A stretch of 64,000 bases of DNA from Saccharospirillum sp. MSK14-1 (GCF_003054965.1 NZ_MIES01000033.1:310001-374000), one strand, 5' to 3'; positions 43,691 through 53,553 are shown, numbered from the stretch's first letter. The notes: generated by a model from the sequence alone, not told the origin. Numbers and translations: made by a program.

Positions 43691-45901
43691 GTGTTTGATC
43701 CTAAAGCCATCCTGGCGCAGTTGACGCCTGAAGAAAAAGTGCAACTCTTGTGTGGTCTGGATGCCTGGCATCTGCATGGCATCGAGCGCCTGGACATTCC
43801 TGCCGTTACCCTGACGGACGGTCCTCATGGCGTGCGCCTGAGCCACTCTTCGACGCTGGATGGCAGCGCAGAACCGGCCACGGTGTTTCCGGTTGAAGCG
43901 GCCATGGGCGCGAGCTGGAACACGGAACTGATGAGTCAGGCCGCCGCGGCGATTGGCGATGAATGCCAGGCGCTGGGTGTGTCCGTTTTGCTGGGTCCGG
44001 GCTTAAACGGCAAGCGTACTCCCTTGGGCGGTCGAAATTTCGAATATTTTTCTGAAGATCCTTTCCACACCGGTGCCATGGCCGCCGCTTTCGTTAATGG
44101 TTTGCAGAGCCAGGGTGTTGGCGCGTGCATCAAGCATTTTGCGGGTAACGAGCAGGAAACCCGTCGTTTTTTAATCAACGCTGAAATTGACGAACGGACG
44201 TTGCAGGAGCTTTACGTTGAGCCGTTTGCCAAAGCCATTCGCGAAGCGAACCCGTGGACGGTGATGGGCGCATACAACGGCGTTAACGGCCCGCACGCCT
44301 GCCAATCTCCGGATTTACTGCAACGCATTTTGCGCGATCAACTGGGCTACGAAGGCCTGGTGATGTCCGATTGGGTGGCGGTGAAAGACAAGGTTGCTTC
44401 TCACCTGAACGGTCTGGATTTGGAAATGCCCGGCCCGGCTGAGCGTGATGAGCAGTTGCTGGCGGCACTGGCCAGTGGTGAGTTACCAAGCAGTGTTCTG
44501 GATGAGCACGCGTTGCGTGTGCTGGAACTGATCAATCGCAGTCTCGATAACCGCCGTACAGTGACGCCCGACTGGAAGGCGCACCACGAAATCGCCGTTC
44601 AGTTGGCTGCTGAAAGTGCTGTGCTGCTGAAAAACGATCAACAGCAGTTGCCGCTGAAGAGCAGCCAGCGCCTGGCCGTGATTGGTGATTTTGCTCAGCA
44701 TCCACGTTTCCAGGGCGGCGGCAGCTCGCACATGAATGCCCGCCAATTGAGTGATGCATTGAGCGCCATCGGTGCCCGCGCAGAAATTGATTTCGCGCCG
44801 GGTTACACCGAAATGAGCGTCAGCGATGCCCAGAAAAACGAAGCGGTCGCGTTAGCGAGCGAAGCGGATGCGGTGGTCTTGCTGACCGGTACCACCGATG
44901 CCATGGAAAGCGAAGGCTTCGACCGCGCCGACATGAAACTGGCGCCCGATCACATTGAATTGATCAAGGCGGTGGCCGCGGCCAATAAAAACCTGATCGT
45001 CGTGTTGCACGCGGGTTCTGCGGTGGAAACTCGTCAGTTTGAAGCCGAGGTGCCTGCTCTGTTGCAGGCCTGGTTGCCGGGCGAGGGTGGCGGCGAAGCG
45101 CTGGCGCGATTGCTGTTTGGCGAGACTAACCCATCGGGCAAACTGAGTGAAAGTTTCCCGTTGCGTCTGGAACATAATCCGACGTTCGAGACCTTCCCGG
45201 GCACTAAAGAAACCGTCGAGTACAGCGAAGGTTTGTTCACCGGTTATCGTTACTACGACACTAAAGAACTGCCCGTGCAGTATCCCTTTGGTCATGGTTT
45301 GAGTTATACCCGCTTTGATCTGTCTGAACCGACATTCGACGCCAATGCACGTCGGGTGAGTGTTACCGTGACCAATGTGGGTGATTGTGCCGGTGCGGAG
45401 GTTGTTCAGCTGTATATCCACGATCAGCAAAGTACGTACCGACGCCCGGTGCACGAACTGAAAGGTTTTGCGAAAGTGTATCTGGAAGCGGGACAATCGA
45501 AGACCGTGAGCATCGATCTGGACGCGCATGCCTTTGCCTATTTTATCCCTCATCTGGGCCGGTTTGCTGAGGAAAGTGGCCGCTTTGAATTGCGCATCGG
45601 TGTCTCGTCACGTGATATTCGCGCGACCCTCTGGGTGGACATCGAATCCGATACCGAAGTGCGGATCTTGCCGGACCTGACGGACACCGTGGCCGATTGG
45701 CTGAACGACAGCCGCACGCAAGCGACCATGCAAAGCATTTTTGATCGCCTCGGTTTTAACAGCGACCATCAGATGTATGGCATTGCGCTGGGTTTCCCGA
45801 TTCCGCAGTTGATCGATTTTATCCCGCAGATGGGTTTTAGCCAGGCCGAGGCTGAGCAAACACTGCAGGAACTGACCGCGACGTTCGAACGCCTGAGTTA
45901 A
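43691..45901 (+). CDS. Beta-glucosidase, glycoside hydrolase family 3
   Basis: Retaining exo-beta-glucosidase of 736 residues, without signal peptide, so intracellular, acting on imported cello- or laminari-oligosaccharides. The GH3 N domain has TLTDGPHGVRL, LGPGLNGKRTPLGGRNFEYFSEDP (key RTPLGGRNFEYF), the KHFAGNEQETRR substrate-binding segment and the nucleophile Asp in GLVMSDWVAVKD. The GH3 C domain and a fibronectin-like domain follow (YPFGHGLSYT, VTNVGDCAGAEVVQLYI). About 80 extra residues at the end (from about 655) have helical character. Start is GTG 43691 with GGGAG 7 bases upstream. Released glucose would feed glk. Confidence 0.93.
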   Translation: MFDPKAILAQLTPEEKVQLLCGLDAWHLHGIERLDIPAVTLTDGPHGVRLSHSSTLDGSAEPATVFPVEAAMGASWNTELMSQAAAAIGDECQALGVSVLLGPGLNGKRTPLGGRNFEYFSEDPFHTGAMAAAFVNGLQSQGVGACIKHFAGNEQETRRFLINAEIDERTLQELYVEPFAKAIREANPWTVMGAYNGVNGPHACQSPDLLQRILRDQLGYEGLVMSDWVAVKDKVASHLNGLDLEMPGPAERDEQLLAALASGELPSSVLDEHALRVLELINRSLDNRRTVTPDWKAHHEIAVQLAAESAVLLKNDQQQLPLKSSQRLAVIGDFAQHPRFQGGGSSHMNARQLSDALSAIGARAEIDFAPGYTEMSVSDAQKNEAVALASEADAVVLLTGTTDAMESEGFDRADMKLAPDHIELIKAVAAANKNLIVVLHAGSAVETRQFEAEVPALLQAWLPGEGGGEALARLLFGETNPSGKLSESFPLRLEHNPTFETFPGTKETVEYSEGLFTGYRYYDTKELPVQYPFGHGLSYTRFDLSEPTFDANARRVSVTVTNVGDCAGAEVVQLYIHDQQSTYRRPVHELKGFAKVYLEAGQSKTVSIDLDAHAFAYFIPHLGRFAEESGRFELRIGVSSRDIRATLWVDIESDTEVRILPDLTDTVADWLNDSRTQATMQSIFDRLGFNSDHQMYGIALGFPIPQLIDFIPQMGFSQAEAEQTLQELTATFERLS

Positions 45902-45913
45902 ATCAGACGGACG

Positions 45914-45955
45914 AAAAAAAGCCCCCGCCGAAGCGTTTCGACGGGGGCTTTTTTA
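45914..45955. terminator. Bidirectional terminator between the GH3 gene and qor
   Basis: AGCCCCCG and CGGGGGCT form the stem, with A7 on one side and T6 on the other, between converging genes. Confidence 0.9.
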
Positions 45956-45965
45956 TGGGCAACTC

Positions 45966-46940
45966 TTACGGCAGCAGAACGGTCGAGCCGGTGGTTTTAC
46001 GCGCTTCCAGATCCTGATGCGCCTGGGCAACCTCTTTTAGGGCGTAGGTCTGGTTAACGTGAATGGTGACATCGCCACGACTCACCACATCGAACAAGCG
46101 TTCGGCGCCTTCTTCGAGCAGTGCCCGCGTGCTGATGTGAGTAGCGAGCGTTGGCCGGGTGACATAGAGCGACCCCTTGGGGGCCAGAATGCCCGGGCTG
46201 AACGGATCGACCGGGCCGGTGGCATTGCCGTACGACGCCAACACACCGAACGGACGCAGCGCATCGAGTGACGCCTCGAAGGTCGCTTTACCAATGGAAT
46301 CGTAGGCGGCGGCAACACCTTCGCCGCCGGTCAATTCGCGGGCGCGTTCGGCGATGTTTTCTTCGCTGTAATTGATGATGTGATCGGCGCCAGCGGCTTT
46401 AGCCAGTTCGCCTTTATCGGCCGAGCCGACGCAGCCAATCACCACCGCGCCCAATTGTTTGGCCCACTGAGTCAGAATTTGGCCCACACCGCCAGCCGCG
46501 GCATACACCAGAATGGGATCACCGGCTTTGACCAGGTAAGTCCGGTACAGCAAATAATGGGCAGTCAGACCTTTGAGCATCATGGCCGCCGCGGTCTGGT
46601 CGCTGATGGTATCGGGCAGTTTGAGCAATTTATCCGCTGGAATCAGTCGGGCTTGCGCATAAGCGCCCGGACACATCGGATAGGCCACTCGGTCGCCTTC
46701 TTTTAATCCGGTCACACCGCTGCCGACGGCTTCGACGATGCCCGCGGCTTCCTGACCGAGAATGGCGGGAAACTCAGCGGTGGGATACAGACCGGTGCGG
46801 AAATAGACATCGATGTAATTCAAACCGACCGCTGTTTGTTGGATGCGGACTTCGCCCGGACCGGGATCGCCGACCTGAATGTCTTCCCAACTGAAGACTT
46901 CTGGGCCGCCGTTTTTGTGAATGCGGATGGCGTGAGTCAT
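45966..46940 (-). CDS. qor: NADPH:quinone oxidoreductase, QOR type
   Basis: Zinc-free medium-chain dehydrogenase of 324 residues that reduces quinones one electron at a time with NADPH. It has NYIDVYFRTGLYP, the AAGGVGQILTQWAKQLGA dinucleotide motif (key YAAAGGVGQ), and no zinc-binding Cys/His set. ILGQEAAGIVEAVGSGV and the ending GSTVLLP match the E. coli QorA group. Convergent with the GH3 gene. Confidence 0.93.
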   Translation of the reverse strand: MTHAIRIHKNGGPEVFSWEDIQVGDPGPGEVRIQQTAVGLNYIDVYFRTGLYPTAEFPAILGQEAAGIVEAVGSGVTGLKEGDRVAYPMCPGAYAQARLIPADKLLKLPDTISDQTAAAMMLKGLTAHYLLYRTYLVKAGDPILVYAAAGGVGQILTQWAKQLGAVVIGCVGSADKGELAKAAGADHIINYSEENIAERARELTGGEGVAAAYDSIGKATFEASLDALRPFGVLASYGNATGPVDPFSPGILAPKGSLYVTRPTLATHISTRALLEEGAERLFDVVSRGDVTIHVNQTYALKEVAQAHQDLEARKTTGSTVLLP

Positions 46941-47012
46941 GACTTCTCCTGAACCGATGGGTTTTTTGTTCTGTGAACGATGACAGCAGTTTACTCGGTT
47001 GCGGCGCCATCA

Positions 47013-48944
47013 TCACCCGGCCTTGCGTCGACGACCCTGTGTGGCTTTGCCACGAGCTGGTTTTCGTCGCCCACGCCGCGGCGGTTTGCCCAGACCCGCC
47101 AGCCCCGCAGGTTGCCAGGAACGCAGCGTGCCGATCAGATTCTGTAACTCGCCGATCAACGGCTGCATTAAGGTGTCATAAGCGGCCTCGCCGCTGGCAA
47201 TGTCACTCAGAATCGATTCCCAGCGTGCGGTTCGGTCGGGCAGGGTCAGGCTTTCCGGCAGAGCGTTAATCAGTGCCTGGCCCGCCTCAGTGGCGTGCAC
47301 TGCTTTACCCTGGCGTCGCAAAAAACCGCGCTTAAACAACACTTCTAAAATGCTGGCTCGGGTGGCTTCGGTTCCCAGACCGTCGGTTTCTTTGAGCACT
47401 TTTTTCAGTTCAGTGTCAGCCACGAAACGACTGATGCCGGTCATGGCCGCGAGCAAGGTGGCTTCCGTAAACGGCTTTGGTGGCTGGGTTTCTTTTTCGC
47501 GAATGTCAGCCTGGTCGCAATGAACTGAATCGCCTTTATGAACGGTGGGCAAAGTCGTCTCGGCGTCATCGTTTTTGCTGGGAAACAAGACCTTCCAACC
47601 GGCTTCTAACGTTTGCTTGGCCTGTGCACGGAACAAGCCGCCGGCCAGGCGCAGTTCAACTTTCTGCTCGCGGCGTTGCCAGGCGGGAAGAAACTGGGCT
47701 ACATAGGCGCGGCTGACCAGATAATAAATTTTTGCCTCATCCTCACTGAGCCGTTTGACGGTTTTACCGGTGGGAATAATGGCGTGGTGCGCACCAACCT
47801 TGGCGTCATTCCAGGCGCGGCTTTTTTGCCGCAGGTTCAGTTGCGACCAGGCGGCGTCGAGGCGGTGATCGTTTAATGAGCTCAGGCTGGCGCGAATCGC
47901 CGTCGTTACTTGATCGGCCTGGGCATGGTGTTCATTGGGCAAATATCGGCAATCGGAGCGCGGGTAGGTGATGGCCTGATGTTTTTCATACAGGCTCTGC
48001 GCCAGGTCGAGCACGCGTTGCGCGCTGAAGCCAAACACCTTGTTAGCGTCCATCTGTAAGTGAGACAGGCTTGGCAGCAGTGGCGCATTCTGGTTGCTGG
48101 TGGTGGCACTGGCTGTGGTGATTTCACCGTCCTGTCCTTGCACGGTTTTCATCACATGTTCAGCCAGCGGTCGTGACAGGTTGCGGCCGTCGTCATCCAG
48201 CCAGGCTTCGCAGGCCTCGCTCGGTTGCCATTGGGCAGCAAAGTGTTCGCCGGTCTTGGTTTGCAGTTGCGCCCAGACTTCGTAGTAAGGACGACGGGTG
48301 AAGGCGTCGATGGCACGATCCCGTTCCACCACCAAACCCAGAACCGGTGTCTGTACCCGGCCGACGGATAACACGCCCTGATAACCGGCATTGCGGCCGC
48401 CCAGTGTCACGGCCCGAGTCAGGTTGATGCCGTATAACCAGTCCGCTCTTGCCCGCGCCAGTGCCGAGACCGACAGGGGCTGGAAATCACGATTGGGTTG
48501 CAGGTTATCGAGCGCGCGCTTAACCGCGCTCGGGTTCAAATCATTGATCAGGCAGCGTTGGGTGCGGTCGAGTTTGCTTTTGGGCACGTTTAAAAAGTGC
48601 AGCACTTCGTCGACCAGTAACTGACCTTCTCGGTCCGGGTCGCCCGCATGGATGAGTTGGTCCGCTTGTTTCACCAGCCGGCGTACCACCGCGAGCTGTT
48701 TGGCGGTTTGTCGTTTCGTTTGGTATTGCCACTGGTCCGGCACAATCGGCAAGGTATTGAATGACCACTGCTTGAAAGCCGGGTCGTAGGCGTCCGGCTC
48801 GGCTTGTTCCAGCAAGTGGCCGATGCACCAGGTGACCACTGTATCGCCGACGTAGACGCAGCCGTCCTCGCGCTTTTGCTGACCGGGCAGGGCAGCGGCA
48901 ATGGCGCGCCCGAGGCTGGGTTTTTCGGCAATGAATAAGCGCAT
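47013..48944 (-). CDS. topB: DNA topoisomerase III
   Basis: Type IA topoisomerase of 643 residues for decatenation and recombination intermediates. The Toprim domain starts at residue 1 (LFIAEKPSLGRAIAAAL) with GDPDREGQLLVDE, and the active-site tyrosine lies in QAITYPRSDCRYLP. The C-terminus has no zinc-ribbon motifs and ends in a very basic tail (RRGRRKPARGKATQGRRRK) as in E. coli TopB, for DNA binding. qor starts 72 bases downstream and may be co-transcribed. The start codon has only a weak ribosome site. Confidence 0.95.
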   Translation of the reverse strand: MRLFIAEKPSLGRAIAAALPGQQKREDGCVYVGDTVVTWCIGHLLEQAEPDAYDPAFKQWSFNTLPIVPDQWQYQTKRQTAKQLAVVRRLVKQADQLIHAGDPDREGQLLVDEVLHFLNVPKSKLDRTQRCLINDLNPSAVKRALDNLQPNRDFQPLSVSALARARADWLYGINLTRAVTLGGRNAGYQGVLSVGRVQTPVLGLVVERDRAIDAFTRRPYYEVWAQLQTKTGEHFAAQWQPSEACEAWLDDDGRNLSRPLAEHVMKTVQGQDGEITTASATTSNQNAPLLPSLSHLQMDANKVFGFSAQRVLDLAQSLYEKHQAITYPRSDCRYLPNEHHAQADQVTTAIRASLSSLNDHRLDAAWSQLNLRQKSRAWNDAKVGAHHAIIPTGKTVKRLSEDEAKIYYLVSRAYVAQFLPAWQRREQKVELRLAGGLFRAQAKQTLEAGWKVLFPSKNDDAETTLPTVHKGDSVHCDQADIREKETQPPKPFTEATLLAAMTGISRFVADTELKKVLKETDGLGTEATRASILEVLFKRGFLRRQGKAVHATEAGQALINALPESLTLPDRTARWESILSDIASGEAAYDTLMQPLIGELQNLIGTLRSWQPAGLAGLGKPPRRGRRKPARGKATQGRRRKAG

Positions 48945-49027
48945 GGTGTCAGTGATCAGGATATGGATGGATATACAGTATTGTTTCGCTTGGCACAGTG
49001 CAAGGTGCGGCCCCTACTCAGCGCTGC

Positions 49028-49053
49028 CCAAACCGGTATAATCGCCGGTTTGG
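49028..49053. promoter_or_regulatory. Perfect dyad around the glnS -10 box
   Basis: CCAAACCGG (49028-49036) and CCGGTTTGG (49045-49053) form a perfect 9-bp inverted repeat whose 8-base spacer is TATAATCG, so the -10 hexamer sits exactly in the centre. It lies 57 bases before the glnS ATG. The -35 is not recognisable. Confidence 0.6.
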
Positions 49054-49098
49054 CACACCCCATTCTCCTGCCGAGTGATTTCCGGAGTCCGCATTCTG

Positions 49099-50769
49099 AT
49101 GAGTGACAAGCCGTCCAACTTTCTCGCCACCCTGATCGAAGACGACCTGAAAAGTGGTAAGCACGATAAAATCGTGACCCGCTTTCCACCAGAGCCCAAT
49201 GGTTATCTGCACATTGGTCATGCCAAATCCATCTGCGTTAATTTCGGTCTGGCCGAGCAATTTGGCGGCGTCTGCAATCTGCGTTTTGACGACACCAACC
49301 CGGAAAAGGAAGAGCAGGAATACATCGATTCCATCAAAGCCGACATTCAATGGCTCGGTTTTGATTGGGTGGGCAAAGAAAAATACACCTCTGATTATTT
49401 CGACCAGCTGTACAACTGGGCGGTGGCATTGATCAAACAGGGTGATGCGTATGTCTGCGATCTCAGCGGTGAAGAGGCCCGCGAGTACCGTGGCACCCTG
49501 ACCGAGCCGGGTCGCAACAGCCCCTATCGTGAGCGCAGTGTTGAGGAAAACCTCGACCTGTTTGAGCGCATGAAAAACGGTGAGTTCGACGACGGCGCCA
49601 AATCGCTGCGCGCGAAAATCGACATGGCGGCGCCGAACATGAACCTGCGTGACCCGGTGCTGTATCGCATTCGTCGCAAAGAGCATCACCAGACGGGCAA
49701 CACCTGGTGCATCTACCCGAGTTACGATTTCGCTCACGGCCAGTCGGATGCATTGGAAGGCGTGACGCATTCCATCTGTACGCTGGAATTCGAAGATCAC
49801 CGTCCGCTCTATGACTGGTTTATCGAAAAATTGCCGGTACCAGCGGTGCCGCATCAGTACGAATTTGCGCGCTTGAATGTTAACTACACAGTGACGTCTA
49901 AGCGCAAATTGAAGCGTCTGGTGGATGAAGGGGTGGTCGACGGTTGGGACGACCCGCGTATGCCGACCATCAGTGGCATGCGTCGCCGCGGTATCACGCC
50001 GGCGGCTTTGCGTCATTTCGCCGATATGGTCGGCACCAGCCGTGCCGGTGGCGTGGTCGATCTGGGCATGCTCGACCACGCCATTCGCGAAGACCTGAAC
50101 GACAACGCGCCGCGCGCCATGGCCGTGTTGAATCCGTTGAAGGTGGTGCTGACCAACTTGCCGGATAACCATCGCGAAGTGTTCACGGCGCCAGGTCACC
50201 CGAACCGCAGTGATCTGGGCGAACGTGAATTGCCGTTTACCCGTGAAATCTATATCGACCGTTCTGACTTCAATGAGGATTCCAGCCTGTCGCGCAAGAA
50301 ATTTAAGCGATTGGTTTTGGGCGAATGGGTAAGGCTGCGCAACGCTTACATCATTCAGGCCGACGAAGTGATCAAAGACGATAGCGGTGAGATTGTCGAG
50401 ATACGCGCCACCGCGGTGGCAGGCACCGTGGGTGCGGATGCGCCAGAAGGCGTTCGCCCGCGCGGCGTTATCCACTGGGTCTCGGCCAGCGAAGGCCTGC
50501 CAGCGGAAGTGCGCCTTTATGATCGCTTGTTCGATCATGAAACCCCGGATCGCGGCGGTGATGATTTTATGCAGTACATCAATGCCGAATCGCTCGCGAC
50601 CCTGACCGGCTGCGTGGTTGAGCCTAGTTTGGCTGAAGCGGCCCAGGAAGCGGCGTTCCAGTTTGAGCGTGAGGGCTATTTCGTGCTCGATCGCTACGAA
50701 GGCGGCAGCGGCAAACTGGTGTTTAACAAGACCATTGGTCTGAAGGAAACCTGGACTCGGAAAGTATAA
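49099..50769 (+). CDS. glnS: Glutaminyl-tRNA synthetase
   Basis: Class I aminoacyl-tRNA synthetase, 556 residues, charging tRNA-Gln. It has the HIGH motif in PPEPNGYLHIGHAKS, the glutamine-specific FDDTNPEKEEQEYI segment, WCIYPSYDFAHGQSDALEG (as CIYPSYDFAHGQSD), and the KMSKS-like motif VTSKRKLKRL, followed by the beta-barrel anticodon domain. Start at 49099 (MSDKPSNF) with GGAG 12 bases upstream; a longer in-frame reading adds 8 residues not typical of the family. Presence of GlnRS fits a gammaproteobacterium. Confidence 0.97.
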   Translation: MSDKPSNFLATLIEDDLKSGKHDKIVTRFPPEPNGYLHIGHAKSICVNFGLAEQFGGVCNLRFDDTNPEKEEQEYIDSIKADIQWLGFDWVGKEKYTSDYFDQLYNWAVALIKQGDAYVCDLSGEEAREYRGTLTEPGRNSPYRERSVEENLDLFERMKNGEFDDGAKSLRAKIDMAAPNMNLRDPVLYRIRRKEHHQTGNTWCIYPSYDFAHGQSDALEGVTHSICTLEFEDHRPLYDWFIEKLPVPAVPHQYEFARLNVNYTVTSKRKLKRLVDEGVVDGWDDPRMPTISGMRRRGITPAALRHFADMVGTSRAGGVVDLGMLDHAIREDLNDNAPRAMAVLNPLKVVLTNLPDNHREVFTAPGHPNRSDLGERELPFTREIYIDRSDFNEDSSLSRKKFKRLVLGEWVRLRNAYIIQADEVIKDDSGEIVEIRATAVAGTVGADAPEGVRPRGVIHWVSASEGLPAEVRLYDRLFDHETPDRGGDDFMQYINAESLATLTGCVVEPSLAEAAQEAAFQFEREGYFVLDRYEGGSGKLVFNKTIGLKETWTRKV

Positions 50770-50813
50770 AAATTGATCAGCAATTTCCCCTGTTGACGCT
50801 GAGTTTTGTACTA

Positions 50814-50848
50814 AACTTGACCCGAAAACGGACTTTTTGGGTCAGGTT
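50814..50848 (+). promoter_or_regulatory. Hairpin overlapping the HD-GYP gene ribosome site
   Basis: AACTTGACCC (50814-50823) pairs with GGGTCAGGTT (50839-50848), ten pairs with one wobble, over a 15-base loop that contains a T5 run. The right arm covers the likely AGG ribosome site, 5 bases before the ATG region. Confidence 0.4.
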
Positions 50849-50853
50849 CACCG

Positions 50854-52059
50854 ATGATCAAACGCATTCCCATCCGCAGTCTCAAAGTCGGGATGTATAT
50901 CTCCGACATGAATACCGATTGGATCCCGCACTACAACTACAGCCGGCAAGGCAAAATTGGCTCTGACGCCGTTATTGAGAAAATCCGCAAACTGGGCGTT
51001 CGCCAAATCTATATTGATACCAGTAAGGGTCTGGACTCCTCCGATGGCGTGCCAATGGAAGAGATTGAACGCGAGAATCAGGCGCAGTTACTGAAGGTTG
51101 GCGAGCAAACCCAATACAACCGGCCGCGCGTTGAGCTGGCCAGCGAACGCGAACGCGCCGATGAACTGCACGGCGAAGCCAAGACGCTGATTAATACCCT
51201 GATGGGCGACGTCAAACTGGGCCGGGCCATCGACATGAGTTCGGTTAACAGTGTTGCCGATGGATTGTTGGAATCGGTCTTTCGCAATCACAATGCGCTG
51301 ACCTGTCTGGGACGCATCCGGCACAAAGATTCGTATCTGATGGAGCACTCGGTGAACCTGTCGGTACTGATGTCGGTATACGGCCGCTTCCGCAAATTAC
51401 CTTTCGACGTTTTGCACCAGATTATGGTCGGCGCTTTGTTGCACGACATTGGCAAGACCATGATTCCCGATGAGGTTTTGCATAAACCGGACCGGCTCAG
51501 CGATGAAGAATTTGAAATCATTAAACGCCACGCTTTGCACAGTAAGGAAATTCTTGAGCAGACCGAGGGCGTATCGGAACTGACCATTCAGGTCGCGGCA
51601 CAGCACCATGAAAAAATGGATGGCAGCGGTTATCCGATGGGGCTGAAGGGTGAACAAATCAGCGAGTACGGTCGTATGACGGCCATCGTAGATGTCTATG
51701 ACGCCATCACCGCCGATCGCGTTTATCACCGTGGCATTCCGCCGACCGCCGCGATGAAGAAACTCATCGAGTGGAGCGGCCACCATCTGGATCGAAACCT
51801 GGTGGATATTTTTATCCAGTGTATGGGCATCTTTCCGGTGGGGTCACTCGTGGAAATGAACAGTGGGTTGATGGGCGTGGTGATTGAAATTAATGAGCAC
51901 GATCAGATGACACCTACCGTGCGGTTGTTTAAGAACTACGATACCGGGCAGCCGGTTCCCTGGCGGGTGTTGGATTTGTCAGTGCCCGGTTGTCAGGACG
52001 GCATTAAGCGCGCGCTCGACCCGTTCAAGGAAGGCGTACAACTGTCGGACTATATCTGA
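50854..52059 (+). CDS. HD-GYP domain protein, probable cyclic-di-GMP phosphodiesterase
   Basis: A 401-residue cytoplasmic protein. An N-terminal DUF3391 domain (about 1-130, KRIPIRSLKVGMYI) is followed by the HD-GYP domain (about 140-330): LLHDIGKTMIPDEVL carries the HD pair, and HHEKMDGSGYPMGLKG the HHE and GYP motifs; IVDVYDAITADRVYHRG completes the site. All metal ligands seem present, so hydrolysis of cyclic-di-GMP is likely, with effects on motility or biofilm. It follows glnS by 84 bases without a clear terminator. Confidence 0.92.
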   Translation: MIKRIPIRSLKVGMYISDMNTDWIPHYNYSRQGKIGSDAVIEKIRKLGVRQIYIDTSKGLDSSDGVPMEEIERENQAQLLKVGEQTQYNRPRVELASERERADELHGEAKTLINTLMGDVKLGRAIDMSSVNSVADGLLESVFRNHNALTCLGRIRHKDSYLMEHSVNLSVLMSVYGRFRKLPFDVLHQIMVGALLHDIGKTMIPDEVLHKPDRLSDEEFEIIKRHALHSKEILEQTEGVSELTIQVAAQHHEKMDGSGYPMGLKGEQISEYGRMTAIVDVYDAITADRVYHRGIPPTAAMKKLIEWSGHHLDRNLVDIFIQCMGIFPVGSLVEMNSGLMGVVIEINEHDQMTPTVRLFKNYDTGQPVPWRVLDLSVPGCQDGIKRALDPFKEGVQLSDYI

Positions 52060-52073
52060 CCGGAAAATGGGTC

Positions 52074-52403
52074 TTATTGATGCTGATCAGGCCGACCTAA
52101 TTCGCCGTCAATACGGTCAATAATATGCAGCAGCTGGTGCGCGGGCAGGTCGTTTTGCTGATCAAAATATTGGTCGGCATAAGGTTTCACCAGAGCACCA
52201 TTGGGCAGTGGTTTTCCGGCGTCGAGCAGAGCGCGCAAACGCTGGATATAGATCCATTGCAACCACTGTGGCAGCGACAACGTATCCACGGCAAAAGGCG
52301 CGGTGCTTGCCAGGGCTTCGGTGCTGGGTGGAACGTCACTCCACAAGTTCAGCCGACGCAGTTCGGCTTCCAGGTTATCCAGTAAAGTTGCAATCTGAGC
52401 CAC
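52074..52403 (-). CDS. yqcC: YqcC-family protein
   Basis: A 109-residue helical protein of unknown function (DUF446). The central LSLPQWLQWIYIQRLRALLD and the N-terminal LDNLEAELRRLNLW are typical of YqcC; in E. coli it lies next to truC. It is convergent with the HD-GYP gene (14 bases between stops) and divergent from the DUF3549 gene. Confidence 0.85.
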   Translation of the reverse strand: MAQIATLLDNLEAELRRLNLWSDVPPSTEALASTAPFAVDTLSLPQWLQWIYIQRLRALLDAGKPLPNGALVKPYADQYFDQQNDLPAHQLLHIIDRIDGELGRPDQHQ

Positions 52404-52533
52404 GGTTACTCCGGGTCTTTATCGGTGGGTGGATGATTGATTCGCGCTGAATTCTAGCTGCAACAATCCAATCTGTCAGGCAATCGGCCGAGCGTGTAGA
52501 ATAAGCGGCGCTTTTTTAACCAGTGTAGACAAG

Positions 52534-53553
52534 ATGCAAGCTCCTACTCGCCTCGGTGAATTTCTTGAACAAAGCGGTGCACGCTACCGATTATTCGATC
52601 TCGGCAGTCAGTTACGGCGACTGTCCAAAGACGACTGGCAACGCTTTGATCAAGGCGGCGCTTATCCTTATCCACACCTCAATCACGCTTGGCTGGTGCT
52701 GTTGCTGTGGCATCCGGACAATCGCGAGCAACACGCCATCTGGTTTATGAAATTACCGCTGGACGAACAGGCGGGTTTACCCGCGCCAGTGGCCACCGAT
52801 GTGCTCAATCGTTTTATGAAAGCGTTGGCCACAACGGACACTGCGGAACGGCAGCGATTGCTGACGGATCATCCTTATCAGTTCAAACCGGACGACGCCA
52901 AGATGGCCGCCCTGCATGCGCGCGCCGGTCGTATTTTGGGAGCGCCGACCAGTCAGTATTACGCAGCAGCGCAAGACTATCTGTTGGGCTCGGCTGATCC
53001 GGAGAGTTGGCCCGCTCTGGGTCTGCAAGGGCTGGCGGAGGTGTTGGAATCGGTTGACGATAAAGCACAACAACAGCTGGCTAAACGATTGCCAGAACTG
53101 CCGGATGAACCGCGCCATCAATTACTGCAAATGCTTGAACATCATCGTCCTACTTTGGCGTTGGCTGATGCGATTATTGCGATAGCGGATGCACAGGCGA
53201 ATGAGACAACCGATACCTGCGCGGTTCGGGCTGTATCGCAAAGCGATGCGATCGGGCTGGTGCGCGCTTTTATCAGTCGTGCGCTGAATCGCCATACACA
53301 GTCTCTGGATCTGGTGTTGGCGATATTCACCCGCCACCCAGCGTTGCTGGACGATACCGAATTGAGTCTGGTGGCACTCGATCGCTTGGCGCAACTGGCC
53401 GATCAGGATGGGTTTAATCGTGTGGTGCAAGGGTTGGCATTGCAGCCGGGGTTGTCGGGTCTGGTATTAAAAGTGATGCGCCATCCGAATCGTTCTGACG
53501 CTTTGGCGCGTGCCATTGGTGGGTTAATTAACGCCAGCCGGAGTGTGCAATGA
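52534..53553 (+). CDS. DUF3549 family protein
   Basis: A 339-residue protein of a gammaproteobacterial family of unknown function. The N-terminal segment GEFLEQSGARYRLFDLGSQLRRLS, the block HAWLVLLLWHP and the residues IWFMKLPLDEQ are family features; the second half is helical, repeat-like and leucine-rich, suggesting a HEAT-like fold. It overlaps the next gene by 4 bases (ATGA), so the two are translationally coupled. Confidence 0.82.
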   Translation: MQAPTRLGEFLEQSGARYRLFDLGSQLRRLSKDDWQRFDQGGAYPYPHLNHAWLVLLLWHPDNREQHAIWFMKLPLDEQAGLPAPVATDVLNRFMKALATTDTAERQRLLTDHPYQFKPDDAKMAALHARAGRILGAPTSQYYAAAQDYLLGSADPESWPALGLQGLAEVLESVDDKAQQQLAKRLPELPDEPRHQLLQMLEHHRPTLALADAIIAIADAQANETTDTCAVRAVSQSDAIGLVRAFISRALNRHTQSLDLVLAIFTRHPALLDDTELSLVALDRLAQLADQDGFNRVVQGLALQPGLSGLVLKVMRHPNRSDALARAIGGLINASRSVQ

